Shown: one piece after another, positions 41,593 to 50,308 of the stretch
Numbering within the stretch: position 1 is the first letter of the stretch
Layout of the letters: each line of letters opens with the position of its first letter
NCBI RefSeq assembly: GCF_004362215.1
Contig: NZ_SNWR01000001.1
Span: forward strand, 6,616,001-6,680,000
Length of the DNA stretch: 64,000 nt
Direction: 5' to 3'
Source: Paractinoplanes brasiliensis
GTDB taxonomy: Bacteria; Actinomycetota; Actinomycetes; Mycobacteriales; Micromonosporaceae
Notes under the pieces: generated by a model
The model's input: only the letters and a program-made list of their open reading frames with translations
Database searches by the model: none
What the model was told of the DNA's origin: nothing
Made by a program: the position numbers and the translations under genes

Positions 41593-43001
41593 CTCTTCTC
41601 CAGCCTGAAGATCCGCTTGGGCAGGTGGTAAGCCAGGTCGGCCATCGTCTCGGCCGCCTCCGGGAACGGCAGGCGGTCCTGCACGACGAGGGAGGCCAGG
41701 TACGCCGCGTCGACCCGGCGGGCGACGTCGTGGCGTACGGGAATGGAACAGAACGCCCGGGTGTCGTCGACGAAACCCGCCGTGTTGTAGAAGCCGGCCG
41801 AGTCGGTGACGGCCTCACGGAAGCGGCGCATCGCGTCGGGCGTGTCGAGGAACCACCACGGCGCGCCCAGGAACAGCGCCGGATACCCGCCGGCCAGGGG
41901 GGCCAGTTCGCGGCTGAACGCGGTCTCGTCGAGCGTGTAGAGCACGACCCGCAGGCGAGGGTCCATCCCGTGCGCGTCCAGCAGCGGCCGCAAGGCCCGG
42001 ACGTAATCGGTGGCCATCGGGATGTCGCCGCCCACGTCCCGGCCGTGCGCGGCGAACAGCGCGCGGTTGTGGTCCCGCGACGCGCCCGGGTGCAACTGCA
42101 TGACCAGGCCGTCGTCGATCGACATGCGGGCGAACTCGAGGATCATGTGCGCGCGGAACGTCTCGGCGTCGTCCGCGGTCGCCTCCCCGCGTAACCCGCG
42201 TTCGTAGAGCTCGGCGGCCTCGGCGGGGGAGAGCGCCACCGTACGGGCGGTGGGGTGCCCATGGTCCGACGAGGTCGCGCCGGCCTCGATGAACGCCTCG
42301 CGCCGGCGTCGAAGCGCGTCCAGGTAACCCGCGTACGTCGTGGTGTCCTCGCCGGCCAGCTCGCCCATCCGCGCCACGTTCCCGGCCCAGCCGTCGCGTT
42401 CCAGGTCGACCACGTCGTCGGGGCGGAACGTGGTGATCACCCGGCCGCCCGGCCCGCCCCACCCGTCGGCGGCCAGCTTGGCGTGCCGGGACAGGTCGTC
42501 GGTGGGGGACTCGGTGGTGGCCAGCACCTCGATGCCGAAGCGCTCGAACAGGGCCCGCGGGCGGAACCCGGGCTCGGCCAGGCGGGCGGAGATCGCGTCG
42601 TACACGTCGTCGGCCGTGTCCTTGGTGAGCGGGATGTCGACCTGGAAGACCGTGCGGAACGTCTGCTCCAGCCACAGCCGCGACGGGGTGCCGCGGAACA
42701 GGCGCCAGTTCGCGGCGAGCAGGCGCCAGATCGTACGGGGGTCGGTCTCGACCGGGCCGCCGTCGCGCCGGGGCACACCCAGGCGGTCCGGTGGGATGCC
42801 CTGGCTGAGCAGCATGCGCGTTACGTAGTGGTCGGGCACGATCAGCAGCCGGGCCGGGTCGCCGAACGGTTCGTCGTCGGCGAGCAGCGCCGGGTCGACG
42901 TGTCCGTGCGGGCTGATCAGGGGCAGGTCGCGCGCCACCGCGTACAGGTCGCGGGCGATGCCGGCGTGCCGCGGGTCGGTGACGAAGATGGGGTCGGGCA
43001 C
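41589..43001 (-). CDS. uxaC: Glucuronate/galacturonate isomerase
   Basis: A 470-residue UxaC protein of normal length. Its N-terminal LISPHGHVDPALL carries the metal-binding His residues. ATTESPTDDL, MQLHPGASRDHN and GAPWWFLDTPDAMRRFRE are further family blocks. It converts D-glucuronate to fructuronate or D-galacturonate to tagaturonate. It overlaps the dehydratase gene by four bases and lies seven bases below a Gfo/Idh gene. With the pectinesterase elsewhere in the window it indicates pectin use. Confidence 0.94.
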   Translation of the reverse strand: MPDPIFVTDPRHAGIARDLYAVARDLPLISPHGHVDPALLADDEPFGDPARLLIVPDHYVTRMLLSQGIPPDRLGVPRRDGGPVETDPRTIWRLLAANWRLFRGTPSRLWLEQTFRTVFQVDIPLTKDTADDVYDAISARLAEPGFRPRALFERFGIEVLATTESPTDDLSRHAKLAADGWGGPGGRVITTFRPDDVVDLERDGWAGNVARMGELAGEDTTTYAGYLDALRRRREAFIEAGATSSDHGHPTARTVALSPAEAAELYERGLRGEATADDAETFRAHMILEFARMSIDDGLVMQLHPGASRDHNRALFAAHGRDVGGDIPMATDYVRALRPLLDAHGMDPRLRVVLYTLDETAFSRELAPLAGGYPALFLGAPWWFLDTPDAMRRFREAVTDSAGFYNTAGFVDDTRAFCSIPVRHDVARRVDAAYLASLVVQDRLPFPEAAETMADLAYHLPKRIFRLEKR

Positions 43002-43007
43002 GGGCGG

Positions 43008-44261
43008 TTACTCCTTCTTGAGCAGGTCGTCGACCCGTACGGGGGTGGCGTCCCGCAGGCTCTGGTTGGCGGCCAGGCCGGTGAGCAGGGCCAGGGCGCC
43101 GTCGCGGGCGGTGGCCGACCGGTTCATCGGGTCCTTGTGCCCGCCCAGCAGCACGCCGGTGAGGCGTTTGTCGGCGCCGCCGTGGCCCTCGCGGTCGACC
43201 GGCTGCAGTTCGACGGCGTACGGCGGGGTCCAGTACGGCCGGATGGTCAGCCTCACCGATCCCGGCTCGGGACTGGCCCCGTGCTTCACCATGTCCGCCG
43301 CGGCCGGGCTGACGTGGTCGCTCTCGACAACTTCGAGCTCGAGCCGGCCCTTGCTGCCGTTGACCATGAGCCGGTAGCCCTCCCAGGGGGCGTACGCGGT
43401 CAGGTGGTACGTCATGGTGGCGCCGGTGTCGTAGCGGACCAGCACCGCCAGGTCGTCCTCGATGGTCACGCCGGGGGCGAAGACGTCCTGGTCGCGGCGG
43501 TAGCCGTCCTCGGCCGACGGGCCTTCGTACAGGGCTTGCAGCCTCGGGTCGGCCGTCAGGTCGAGCGCGAACCGCTCCCGCGGGTGCTGCCGGCCGCGCC
43601 CGTGGTCGCCGTAGAAGAACAGCCGGCCGGAGGCGAAGACCTCGACCGGCGCGGCGCCCAGCCACCAGTTGACCAGGTCGAAGTGGTGCCCCGACTTGTG
43701 CACGAGCAGGCCGCCCGAGCTGGCCTTGTCGCGGTGCCAGCGGCGGAAGTAGTCGGCGCCGTGCCGCACGTCGAGCAGCCACTCGAAGTGCACCGAGCCG
43801 ATCTCGCCGATCTCGCCGCTCGCCAGCAACGAGCGGACCACCTCGTGCACCGGATTGAACCGGTAGTTGAAGGCGACCTGCACGCGGCGGCCGGTGCGTT
43901 CGACGGCGTCGAGGATGCGCCGGCAGCCGGCGGCGTCGACGGTCATCGGCTTCTCGGTGACGACGTCGCAGCCGGCCTCGAGCGCGGTGACGATGTGGCC
44001 GGCGTGGGTGCTGTCCACGCTGGTGACGATCAGCTCGTCGACCCGCTGCTCGGTCAGCATCCGGTGCAGGTCGGCGGCCTGGTAGGTCGGTACGGGGTGC
44101 TCGAGCCAGCCGTTGTGGACGTCCATGCGGGCCTGGTTGACGTCGGCCAGGGCGACCAGTTCGGCGGTGTCGGCATGGTCGTCGGTGACCGCGCGGATGA
44201 ACATCTCGGCGCGCGATCCGGTGCCGATGACGGCTATCCGGCGGCGGGTGTCTGCGGGCAT
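43008..44261 (-). CDS. Gfo/Idh/MocA family oxidoreductase, first gene of the sugar-acid operon
   Basis: A 417-residue protein with Rossmann loop IAVIGTGSRAEMFIRAV, catalytic loop VTEKPMTVD and a long C-terminal domain including SSGGLLVHKSGHHFDLVNWWL with conserved His residues. This longer subgroup is common in plant-polysaccharide loci. It leads the minus-strand operon and is divergent from the LacI regulator at 44585, sharing a 323-bp control region. Confidence 0.9.
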   Translation of the reverse strand: MPADTRRRIAVIGTGSRAEMFIRAVTDDHADTAELVALADVNQARMDVHNGWLEHPVPTYQAADLHRMLTEQRVDELIVTSVDSTHAGHIVTALEAGCDVVTEKPMTVDAAGCRRILDAVERTGRRVQVAFNYRFNPVHEVVRSLLASGEIGEIGSVHFEWLLDVRHGADYFRRWHRDKASSGGLLVHKSGHHFDLVNWWLGAAPVEVFASGRLFFYGDHGRGRQHPRERFALDLTADPRLQALYEGPSAEDGYRRDQDVFAPGVTIEDDLAVLVRYDTGATMTYHLTAYAPWEGYRLMVNGSKGRLELEVVESDHVSPAAADMVKHGASPEPGSVRLTIRPYWTPPYAVELQPVDREGHGGADKRLTGVLLGGHKDPMNRSATARDGALALLTGLAANQSLRDATPVRVDDLLKKE

Positions 44262-44286
44262 GCGGGTCCTCCGGGGCTGACGGCTC

Positions 44287-44346
44287 TTCCGGCGGTTCTC
44301 GGTTCGTGCGGCTCGGCCGCGGTTCTCGGTTCGTGCGTGCGGCTCG
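44287..44346. repeat. Short direct repeat upstream of the sugar-acid operon
   Basis: CGGTTCTCGGTTCGTGCG occurs twice within about 60 bases, each followed by a GGCTCG-type sequence. It lies in the region between the divergent Gfo/Idh and LacI genes. Confidence 0.5.
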
Positions 44347-44411
44347 ACGGCTGTCTTCGGGGCGTCGGTGGCGCAGCAAAGGTTTGCAGGGAAGTTAGGC
44401 CGATCGATCCC

Positions 44412-44439
44412 TTGACGTCAATGATGGTGGTCGTATGAT
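44412..44439 (+). promoter_or_regulatory. Putative sigma70-type promoter
   Basis: TTGACG (44412-44417) and TATGAT (44434-44439) with a 16-base spacer, a good match to the vegetative consensus. It faces the LacI gene, leaving a leader of about 140 bases that also contains a second promoter and the operator. Confidence 0.5.
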
Positions 44440-44505
44440 CCGATTTTGTCCAAGTAAGAGCGTGTTATCAGTGCCCGTTGGCAATTTCTCCGCAACAGAA
44501 CGGCA

Positions 44506-44534
44506 TTGACAGTCGTGCAACCGCTTGCATTAAT
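44506..44534 (+). promoter_or_regulatory. LacI-gene promoter with embedded operator
   Basis: TTGACA (44506-44511) and ATTAAT (44529-44534) are 17 bases apart. The palindrome TGCAA-CCGC-TTGCA (44516-44529) fills the spacer. This is a classic LacI-family site, placed where repressor binding would block RNA polymerase. Autoregulation of the LacI gene at 44585 and control of the divergent operon are the likely result. Confidence 0.68.
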
Positions 44535-44584
44535 GGCTGTCATCACGTGACCGGGGCCACAGGGCCGAGGCGAGGGAGGCACGC

Positions 44585-45592
44585 ATGGCCGTCACCATCC
44601 GCGACGTGGCGCGGGCGTCCGGCGTGCACATCTCCACCGTGTCCCGCACGTTCTCGGCCCCGCACCTGGTCAACCCGAACACCCGCAGCCGAGTGCTCGC
44701 CTGCGCCGAGCAGCTGGGCTACCGCCCCAACCGGGCCGCCCGCGCGCTGATCACCGGCCGCACCTACAACATCGGCCTGATCGTGGCCGACATCGCCAAC
44801 CCGTTCTTCCCGCCGCTGATCAAGGCGGCGGAGAGCCAGGCCCGCAAGCACGACCACCACATCTTCGTCGCCGACACCAACGAGGACGCGGCGCTCGAGG
44901 AAGAGGTGGTGCGCGCCCTGGCCAAACAGGTCGACGGCGTGCTGCTCGTCAGCCCCCGGATGAGCAACGCGCTGATCGAGCAGCTCAGCCGCGAGGTGCC
45001 GCTGGTCGTGGTCAACCGGCAGATCGCCGGCATCCCGGCCGTCGTCATGGACGTCGCCCGCGGCGCCCGGTCGGCGCTGGAACACCTCACAGCGCTCGGC
45101 CACCGCCGGATAGCCCTGCTCAGCGGCCCCCGCGGGTCGTGGACCAGCCGGGAGATCCGCCGCTCGGCCGCCGCGACCGCGAAGGCCGCCGGGGCCGAGC
45201 TCAGCATCATCGGCCCCAACCCGCCGACCGAGGGTGGCGGGCTCACGATCGCCGAGGACGTGTTGCGGGCCGGCGCCACCGCCGTGCTCGCCTACAACGA
45301 CCTCATGGCGATCGGCCTCATCGAGGGTCTGCTGGCCGCCGGGGCCCGGGTGCCCCAGGACGTCAGCGTCGTCGGGATCGACGACATCATGCTCAGCCGG
45401 CTCACCCGCCCGAAGCTGACCACGGTGGCGACCCCCACCGCCGCCGCCGGTCGGGCGGCCGTCGACATGCTCCTCGCGCATGGCGACGACCGTCGCACCA
45501 CCGCCCAGATTCAACTGCAGACCGAACTGGTCATACGCGACTCGACGGGGCGGGGCCCGGGTCCGCACAGCCCTGCGGACCCGGGCACGTAA
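44585..45592 (+). CDS. LacI-family regulator of the sugar-acid locus
   Basis: A 335-residue regulator with HTH VTIRDVARASGVHISTVSRTF and a full sensor domain. It is divergent from the uronate catabolic operon and upstream of the ABC importer genes. A palindrome at 44516-44529 lies in its own promoter. The effector is probably a uronate or aldonate, by context. The last 20 residues are a Pro/Gly-rich tail. Confidence 0.93.
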   Translation: MAVTIRDVARASGVHISTVSRTFSAPHLVNPNTRSRVLACAEQLGYRPNRAARALITGRTYNIGLIVADIANPFFPPLIKAAESQARKHDHHIFVADTNEDAALEEEVVRALAKQVDGVLLVSPRMSNALIEQLSREVPLVVVNRQIAGIPAVVMDVARGARSALEHLTALGHRRIALLSGPRGSWTSREIRRSAAATAKAAGAELSIIGPNPPTEGGGLTIAEDVLRAGATAVLAYNDLMAIGLIEGLLAAGARVPQDVSVVGIDDIMLSRLTRPKLTTVATPTAAAGRAAVDMLLAHGDDRRTTAQIQLQTELVIRDSTGRGPGPHSPADPGT

Positions 45593-45631
45593 ACGCCCCC
45601 GACGGTGTCGCTTCTGCGAAGGAGAAGCGCC

Positions 45632-46951
45632 ATGGAGCCCATCACGCGGGGCGTCACGCCCGCCAAACGTACTACCCGGCGGCGGTTGCTCGCCGCCGCC
45701 CTGACCGTCCCGCTCCTGCTCGGCGCCGCGGCCTGCGGCGGTGACGACGGGGGCGGCGACTCCGGCAAGGTGGAACTGTCGATCTTCTGGTGGGGCGCCG
45801 AGAAACGCGCCGAACTGACCGACCAGGCGCTCGCGCTCTACACCCGGAAACACCCGGACGTCACGTTCAAGAAGACCTGGCAGGGAAACCAGGGCTACTT
45901 CGACAAGCTGGCCACCCTCACCGCGGGCGGCAACGCCCCCGACATCTTCCAGATCGACGACAACTACATCTCCGAGTACGCCGGCCGCGGCGTCACGCTG
46001 GACCTCAACCCGTACGCCGAAAGCGGCAAGCTCGACGTCAGCAAGTTCCCCGACAGCCTGCGCAAGTACGGCGAGGTCGACGGCAAGCTGGCCGGCGTGG
46101 CCATGGGCGAGAACACCCAGGGCCTGGTCTACAACAAGACCCTGCTGGCCAAGCACAACCTGCCCGAGCCCAAGACCGGGATGAGCTGGGAGGAGTTCAT
46201 CGACTGGGCGGCTGACGTGTCGAAGAAGGCCAAGCTGCCCGGCACCCAGGATGCCAGCGCGGTCTACCAGGCGCTCTGGGTCTTCCTGCGGCAGAACGGC
46301 AAGGACCTGTACGCGGGCAAGCAGCTCGGCTTCGACGAGGCCGACATGACCAAGTGGTTCACGCTCTGGAAGGACGCCCGAGCCAAGGGGGCCACGCCGA
46401 CGCCGGACGTCATCCACGAGGGCAACGCCAGCGACGTCAGCAAGCAGCTGATCGTGACGGGCAAGGCCGGCACGTCGTGGGTCTGGACCAACCAGATGCC
46501 CGAGCTGAAGAAGAACACCGACGACGAGCTGGGCCTGATGGCGTACCCGGGTGACTCGAGCGTGCAGTGGGCGCGCGCGTCGCTGTACTTCTCGGCGTTC
46601 CGCGGCAGCAAGCACAAGGACACCGCCGTCGACGTGATCAACTTCCTGGCCAACGACCCGGAGGCCGCGAAGATCCTCGGCACCGACCGGGGCCTGCCGC
46701 CCAACATCGAGATCCGTCAGCAGGTCGCGGCGACCGTGACCGACCCCAACATGAAGCAGACGATCGCCGTCCAGGACGAGCTCGGCAAGCAGTTCGGGCC
46801 CAACCCGCCGACGGTGCCGCCGCAGGGCCACAGCAAGGTGCGTTCCGAGCTGGTCCGGGTGGCCGAAGAGGTCGTCTACGGGCGGCAGACCCCGGAGCAG
46901 GCCGCGGCGGCGTACGTCTCCGCCGCCAAGGCGGCGATCGGCGCCTCGTGA
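45632..46951 (+). CDS. ABC transporter sugar-binding lipoprotein
   Basis: A 439-residue family 1 solute-binding protein. The signal peptide has a twin-Arg-like TTRRRLLAAA start and a lipobox LLGAAAC, so it is a membrane-tethered lipoprotein. The mature part has the usual FWWGAEKRAELTDQAL and TAGGNAPDIFQIDDNYI blocks. ATG 45632 has GAAGGAG seven bases upstream; the frame from 45605 is longer but has no ribosome site. It delivers sugar to the two permeases that follow. No ATPase gene is present locally, so a shared MsiK-type ATPase is likely. Confidence 0.93.
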   Translation: MEPITRGVTPAKRTTRRRLLAAALTVPLLLGAAACGGDDGGGDSGKVELSIFWWGAEKRAELTDQALALYTRKHPDVTFKKTWQGNQGYFDKLATLTAGGNAPDIFQIDDNYISEYAGRGVTLDLNPYAESGKLDVSKFPDSLRKYGEVDGKLAGVAMGENTQGLVYNKTLLAKHNLPEPKTGMSWEEFIDWAADVSKKAKLPGTQDASAVYQALWVFLRQNGKDLYAGKQLGFDEADMTKWFTLWKDARAKGATPTPDVIHEGNASDVSKQLIVTGKAGTSWVWTNQMPELKKNTDDELGLMAYPGDSSVQWARASLYFSAFRGSKHKDTAVDVINFLANDPEAAKILGTDRGLPPNIEIRQQVAATVTDPNMKQTIAVQDELGKQFGPNPPTVPPQGHSKVRSELVRVAEEVVYGRQTPEQAAAAYVSAAKAAIGAS

Positions 46952-47913
46952 CCGCCTCCACGCTCACCCGTGACCCCGCTGCCCCCGCCGCTCACCGGCC
47001 GGGGCGGCGGGTCCGCCGGCGCCGCGAGAACGTCGCCGGGTACGTCTTCCTCTCGCCGTGGCTGCTGGGCCTGCTCGGGGTGACCGCGATCCCGATGCTC
47101 ATCTCGCTCTACCTGAGCTTCACCGACTACAGCCCGCTGATCTCACTGGGCGACGCGAGCTGGGTCGGGCTGGACAACTACCGGCGGATGTTCACCGCCG
47201 ACCAGTCGTACTGGCACGCGGTCACCGTGACCATCACGTTCGCGCTGGTGGCCGTGCCGCTCAAGCTGGCCGCCGCGCTGGGAGTCGCGCTGCTGCTGAA
47301 CCGGACGATGCGCGGCATCTCGCTGTTCCGCGGGCTGTTCTACCTGCCCTCGCTGCTCGGCGGCAGCGTCGCGCTGGCCATCGTGTGGGTCAGCATGTTC
47401 AACCGGGAAGGGGCCTTCAACTCGTTCCTGGCCCTGTTCGGCATCCAGGGCCTGCCGTGGGTCAACGACCCCGACTGGGCGCTGTACACGCTGATCCTGC
47501 TCGCGGTCTGGCAGTTCGGCGCGCCCATGGTGATCTTCCTGGCCGGCCTCAAGCAGGTGCCGGTCGAGCTGTACGAGGCGGCGTCGGTCGACGGCGCGAG
47601 CCCGTGGCGCAAGTTCGTGCACATCACGCTGCCGATGCTGTCGCCGGTCATCTTCTTCAACCTGGTGCTCGAGACGATCAACGGCTTCCAGGGCTTCACG
47701 TCGGCGTTCGTGCTCTCCAACGGCACCGGCGGGCCGGTCGACTCCACGCTCATGTACACGCTGAACCTCTACATCAAGGGGTTCGTCGAGCTCGACATGG
47801 GTTACGCGTCCGCCCTGGCCTGGGTGTTCCTGCTCGTGATCGGCCTGATCACCGTGGTGCTGTTCTCGACGGGCCGGTTCTGGGTCCACTACTCCGACAA
47901 CGAGGAGCGGTGA
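46948..47913 (+). CDS. ABC sugar transporter permease (MalF type)
   Basis: A 321-residue permease with six predicted transmembrane helices, starting at a GTG that overlaps the binding-protein stop (GTGA). The EAA loop EAASVDGASPWRKFVHITLP, which docks the ATPase, is intact. It forms the translocation channel with the following permease. Confidence 0.94.
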   Translation: MTASTLTRDPAAPAAHRPGRRVRRRRENVAGYVFLSPWLLGLLGVTAIPMLISLYLSFTDYSPLISLGDASWVGLDNYRRMFTADQSYWHAVTVTITFALVAVPLKLAAALGVALLLNRTMRGISLFRGLFYLPSLLGGSVALAIVWVSMFNREGAFNSFLALFGIQGLPWVNDPDWALYTLILLAVWQFGAPMVIFLAGLKQVPVELYEAASVDGASPWRKFVHITLPMLSPVIFFNLVLETINGFQGFTSAFVLSNGTGGPVDSTLMYTLNLYIKGFVELDMGYASALAWVFLLVIGLITVVLFSTGRFWVHYSDNEER

Positions 47914-48743
47914 TGCGTTCGTACGCCCGTCTTGTCGCCCTGCTGTTGATCCTCGCGGTAGTGCTCTATCCGCTGGTGTGGATGGTCGGCACGTCGGTCA
48001 AGTCGCCGTCCGAGATCGTCAGCAACATCGGGTTGATCCCGCGCGAGTTCACCCCCGGCAACTTCGCCGAGGGCTGGACCAAGTTCGACGTCAGCTTCGG
48101 GCGCTTCTTCGTCAACAGCGCGGTCGTGTCGCTGCTGACCGTGCTCGGCAACACGATCTCGTGCCTGCTGGCGGCGTACGCTCTCGGTCGTCTGCGCTTC
48201 CGGCTGCGCGGCGTCTGGTTCGCAGTCATGATCGGCACGCTGCTGCTTCCCGGCCACGTGCTGATCATCCCGCAGTACATCCTGTTCCGGACGCTCGGCT
48301 GGGTCGGCGGGGACTGGCCCTACCTGCCCCTGCTGGTGCCGGCGTTCCTGGCCACCGAGGCGTTCTTCGTGTTCCTGATCGTGCAGTTCATGCGCGGCAT
48401 CCCCCGCGAGCTGGACGAGGCCGCGGTGATCGACGGCGCTTCCCCGTACGGGATCTTCCGGCACGTCATCCTGCCGCTGTCCCGGCCCGCCCTGGTCACA
48501 ACGGCGATCTTCTCGTTCATCTGGACCTGGAACGACTTCTTCCGCCAGCTGGTCTTCCTCTCCGAGCTCAAGGACTACACGGCGCCGGTGGCCCTGACCC
48601 TGTTCATCGACTCCACCAGCGAGAGCGCGGTCGGCCCGATGTTCGCGATGTCGTTGCTGTCGCTGATCCCGGTGTTCCTGTTCTTCGTGGCGTTCCAGCG
48701 GCTGCTGGTCGAAGGCATCAACACCAGCGGCCTGAAGGGATGA
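47913..48743 (+). CDS. ABC sugar transporter permease (MalG type)
   Basis: A 276-residue permease with six predicted helices and the EAA loop DEAAVIDGASPYGIFRHVIL. Its ATG shares a base with the previous stop (TGATG). It ends in a typical LLVEGINTSGLKG tail seen in MalG-type permeases. It completes the importer, which lacks a dedicated ATPase gene in this window. Confidence 0.94.
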   Translation: MRSYARLVALLLILAVVLYPLVWMVGTSVKSPSEIVSNIGLIPREFTPGNFAEGWTKFDVSFGRFFVNSAVVSLLTVLGNTISCLLAAYALGRLRFRLRGVWFAVMIGTLLLPGHVLIIPQYILFRTLGWVGGDWPYLPLLVPAFLATEAFFVFLIVQFMRGIPRELDEAAVIDGASPYGIFRHVILPLSRPALVTTAIFSFIWTWNDFFRQLVFLSELKDYTAPVALTLFIDSTSESAVGPMFAMSLLSLIPVFLFFVAFQRLLVEGINTSGLKG

Positions 48744-48747
48744 CCGC

Positions 48748-49446
48748 ATGCCCCACGACTGGCGCGACTCGTTGCGGCCGGCGGCAGACCTGGCCCTGCT
48801 CGGCATCCTGGTCACCCTCGCCTGCCTGCCGGTCCTGACAGCCGGGGCGGCAGTGGGGACGGGCAGCGCGGCCGTGCACAAGCTGCTCACCTTCGGCCGC
48901 TGGCCGACGGCGGCGGAGTGTTGGACGTCGTTCCGTACCCGCCTTCTGCCCGGCTGGTGGGCCGGCCCGGTCGTGCTGGTTCTGGCGTGGCTTCTCGCCG
49001 TCGACGCGGCCGCGGTCAACCGAGAAGCGGTCCCCGGCGGCCGCCCCCTGGTCGTCGCGCTGCTCGTCCTGGCCTCGGCCGGCGCCGGTTTCCTGGCGAT
49101 GGTTGCCGGGATGTCGGGCTTCTCCAACCCCGATCCCGTACGGGGGTCTCGCGCTTCCGCCGAGCCGCGTCCGCTACGGCAGGCACGCGCTCTCGTGGCG
49201 GCCCGCCCCGGCGCACTGCTCGCCACCACCGGGGTGGTCCTGCTGGTGGCGTTGCTGGCGCTCCTGCTTCACCCCGCCCTGGTGCCGGTGCTGGCCGGGT
49301 ACGCCCTGTTCGCGGTGCACGCCGTCCTGCACCGCCTCACCCCGCGAACGGTCAGTTCCCCCGTACGGGGTCCGGCCGGTCCCGATGTGCTGAACTGGGT
49401 GCATGCTGATGCGTCCCGCGGAGTTGGCAGCGATCCGGGCCGGTGA
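48748..49446 (+). CDS. YesL-like (DUF624) membrane protein
   Basis: A 232-residue protein with about five hydrophobic segments, beginning four bases after the permease gene. DLALLGILVTLACLPVLTAGAA resembles the N-terminus of the YesL/DUF624 family, encoded beside sugar ABC importers of rhamnogalacturonan-type loci in Bacillus. Role unknown. The last 45 bases overlap the next gene in another frame, so the C-terminal residues may be an artefact. Confidence 0.72.
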   Translation: MPHDWRDSLRPAADLALLGILVTLACLPVLTAGAAVGTGSAAVHKLLTFGRWPTAAECWTSFRTRLLPGWWAGPVVLVLAWLLAVDAAAVNREAVPGGRPLVVALLVLASAGAGFLAMVAGMSGFSNPDPVRGSRASAEPRPLRQARALVAARPGALLATTGVVLLVALLALLLHPALVPVLAGYALFAVHAVLHRLTPRTVSSPVRGPAGPDVLNWVHADASRGVGSDPGR

Positions 49447-50203
49447 GGTCGACCTGGCGTTCCGGCGGTGGGACCGGCCCCGGCTCAAGGTCGGCACCAA
49501 GATGCGTACGGCGGTGGGGCTGGTCGAGGTCACGTCGGTTGACCGTGTGCCGGTGAGTTCGCTGACCGCTGCGGATGCCCGGCGGGCCGGGGCGGCTTCG
49601 CTGGCGGCGCTGCGGCAGGGGCTGGACCGCGTACACCCCGAACGGCCGGTGTATCGGGTCGGGCTGCGGTACGCCGGTGCCGACCCGCGTCAGGTGTTGC
49701 GGGAGGCGGTTCCCGACGCGGCGGAGCTCGACAGCATCGGGACCCGGCTCGACCGTCTCGACCGCGCCTCGCCGAGCGGGCCGTGGACCCGGGCGACGCT
49801 GCTGCTGATCGACGAACTGCCCGCCACCCGGGCGCCTGAGCTCGCCCAACGCCTGGGCCGAGACACCCCGTCGTTCAAACAGAACGTCCGCAAGCTCAAG
49901 GAGCGCGGCCTGACCGAGTCGCTCGACATCGGCTACCGCCTCTCAGCCCGGGGCGCCGCCTTCCTCGACCACGAAGGACATCCGCGGTCGCCCGCCACTC
50001 CGCGGCCGGGAACCCCACTGCCGCACCTCGGCGCTCCCGCGACCCGCGCGCTCGCCGCCCGTGGCGTGGCCAGCCTCGAACAGGTAGCCGACCTCACCGC
50101 CGCCGAGGTGCAGGCACTCCACGGGGTGGGCCCGTACGCGTTGCGCCACCTGCGCGCCGCACTGGACGCGGCCGGCCTCACGTTCCGCGAACCCTCGCCC
50201 TGA
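49409..50203 (+). CDS. ASCH-like domain protein with C-terminal helix-hairpin-helix
   Basis: A protein of about 264 residues. The N-terminal 60 residues (MRPAELAAIRAGEVDLAFRR, KVGTKMRTAVGLVEVTSVDRV) look like an ASCH RNA-binding fold. The middle (TRATLLLIDELPATRAPELAQRLGRD) resembles a winged helix. The C-terminus (RGVASLEQVADLTAAEVQALHGVG) is a helix-hairpin-helix. A nucleic-acid-binding role is inferred; no catalytic residues are visible. An ATG two codons earlier (49403) is possible. It overlaps the YesL-like gene. Confidence 0.72.
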   Translation: MRPAELAAIRAGEVDLAFRRWDRPRLKVGTKMRTAVGLVEVTSVDRVPVSSLTAADARRAGAASLAALRQGLDRVHPERPVYRVGLRYAGADPRQVLREAVPDAAELDSIGTRLDRLDRASPSGPWTRATLLLIDELPATRAPELAQRLGRDTPSFKQNVRKLKERGLTESLDIGYRLSARGAAFLDHEGHPRSPATPRPGTPLPHLGAPATRALAARGVASLEQVADLTAAEVQALHGVGPYALRHLRAALDAAGLTFREPSP

Positions 50204-50308
50204 ACGACTGTCAGCCGGTGAAGGGCTGGGGTGGCCGGCGCAGGACTGGTGGCAGCGGGGGGCTCCCAGAGAGCGTGACTGACAGCCACACCTGCGACGG
50301 CCGTGACC

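Noticed and set aside
41815..44379. 854-codon minus-strand frame across uxaC and the Gfo/Idh gene
   Set aside because: It is rich in Arg/Pro/Gly and runs through two well-supported genes in another frame; no motif or ribosome site.
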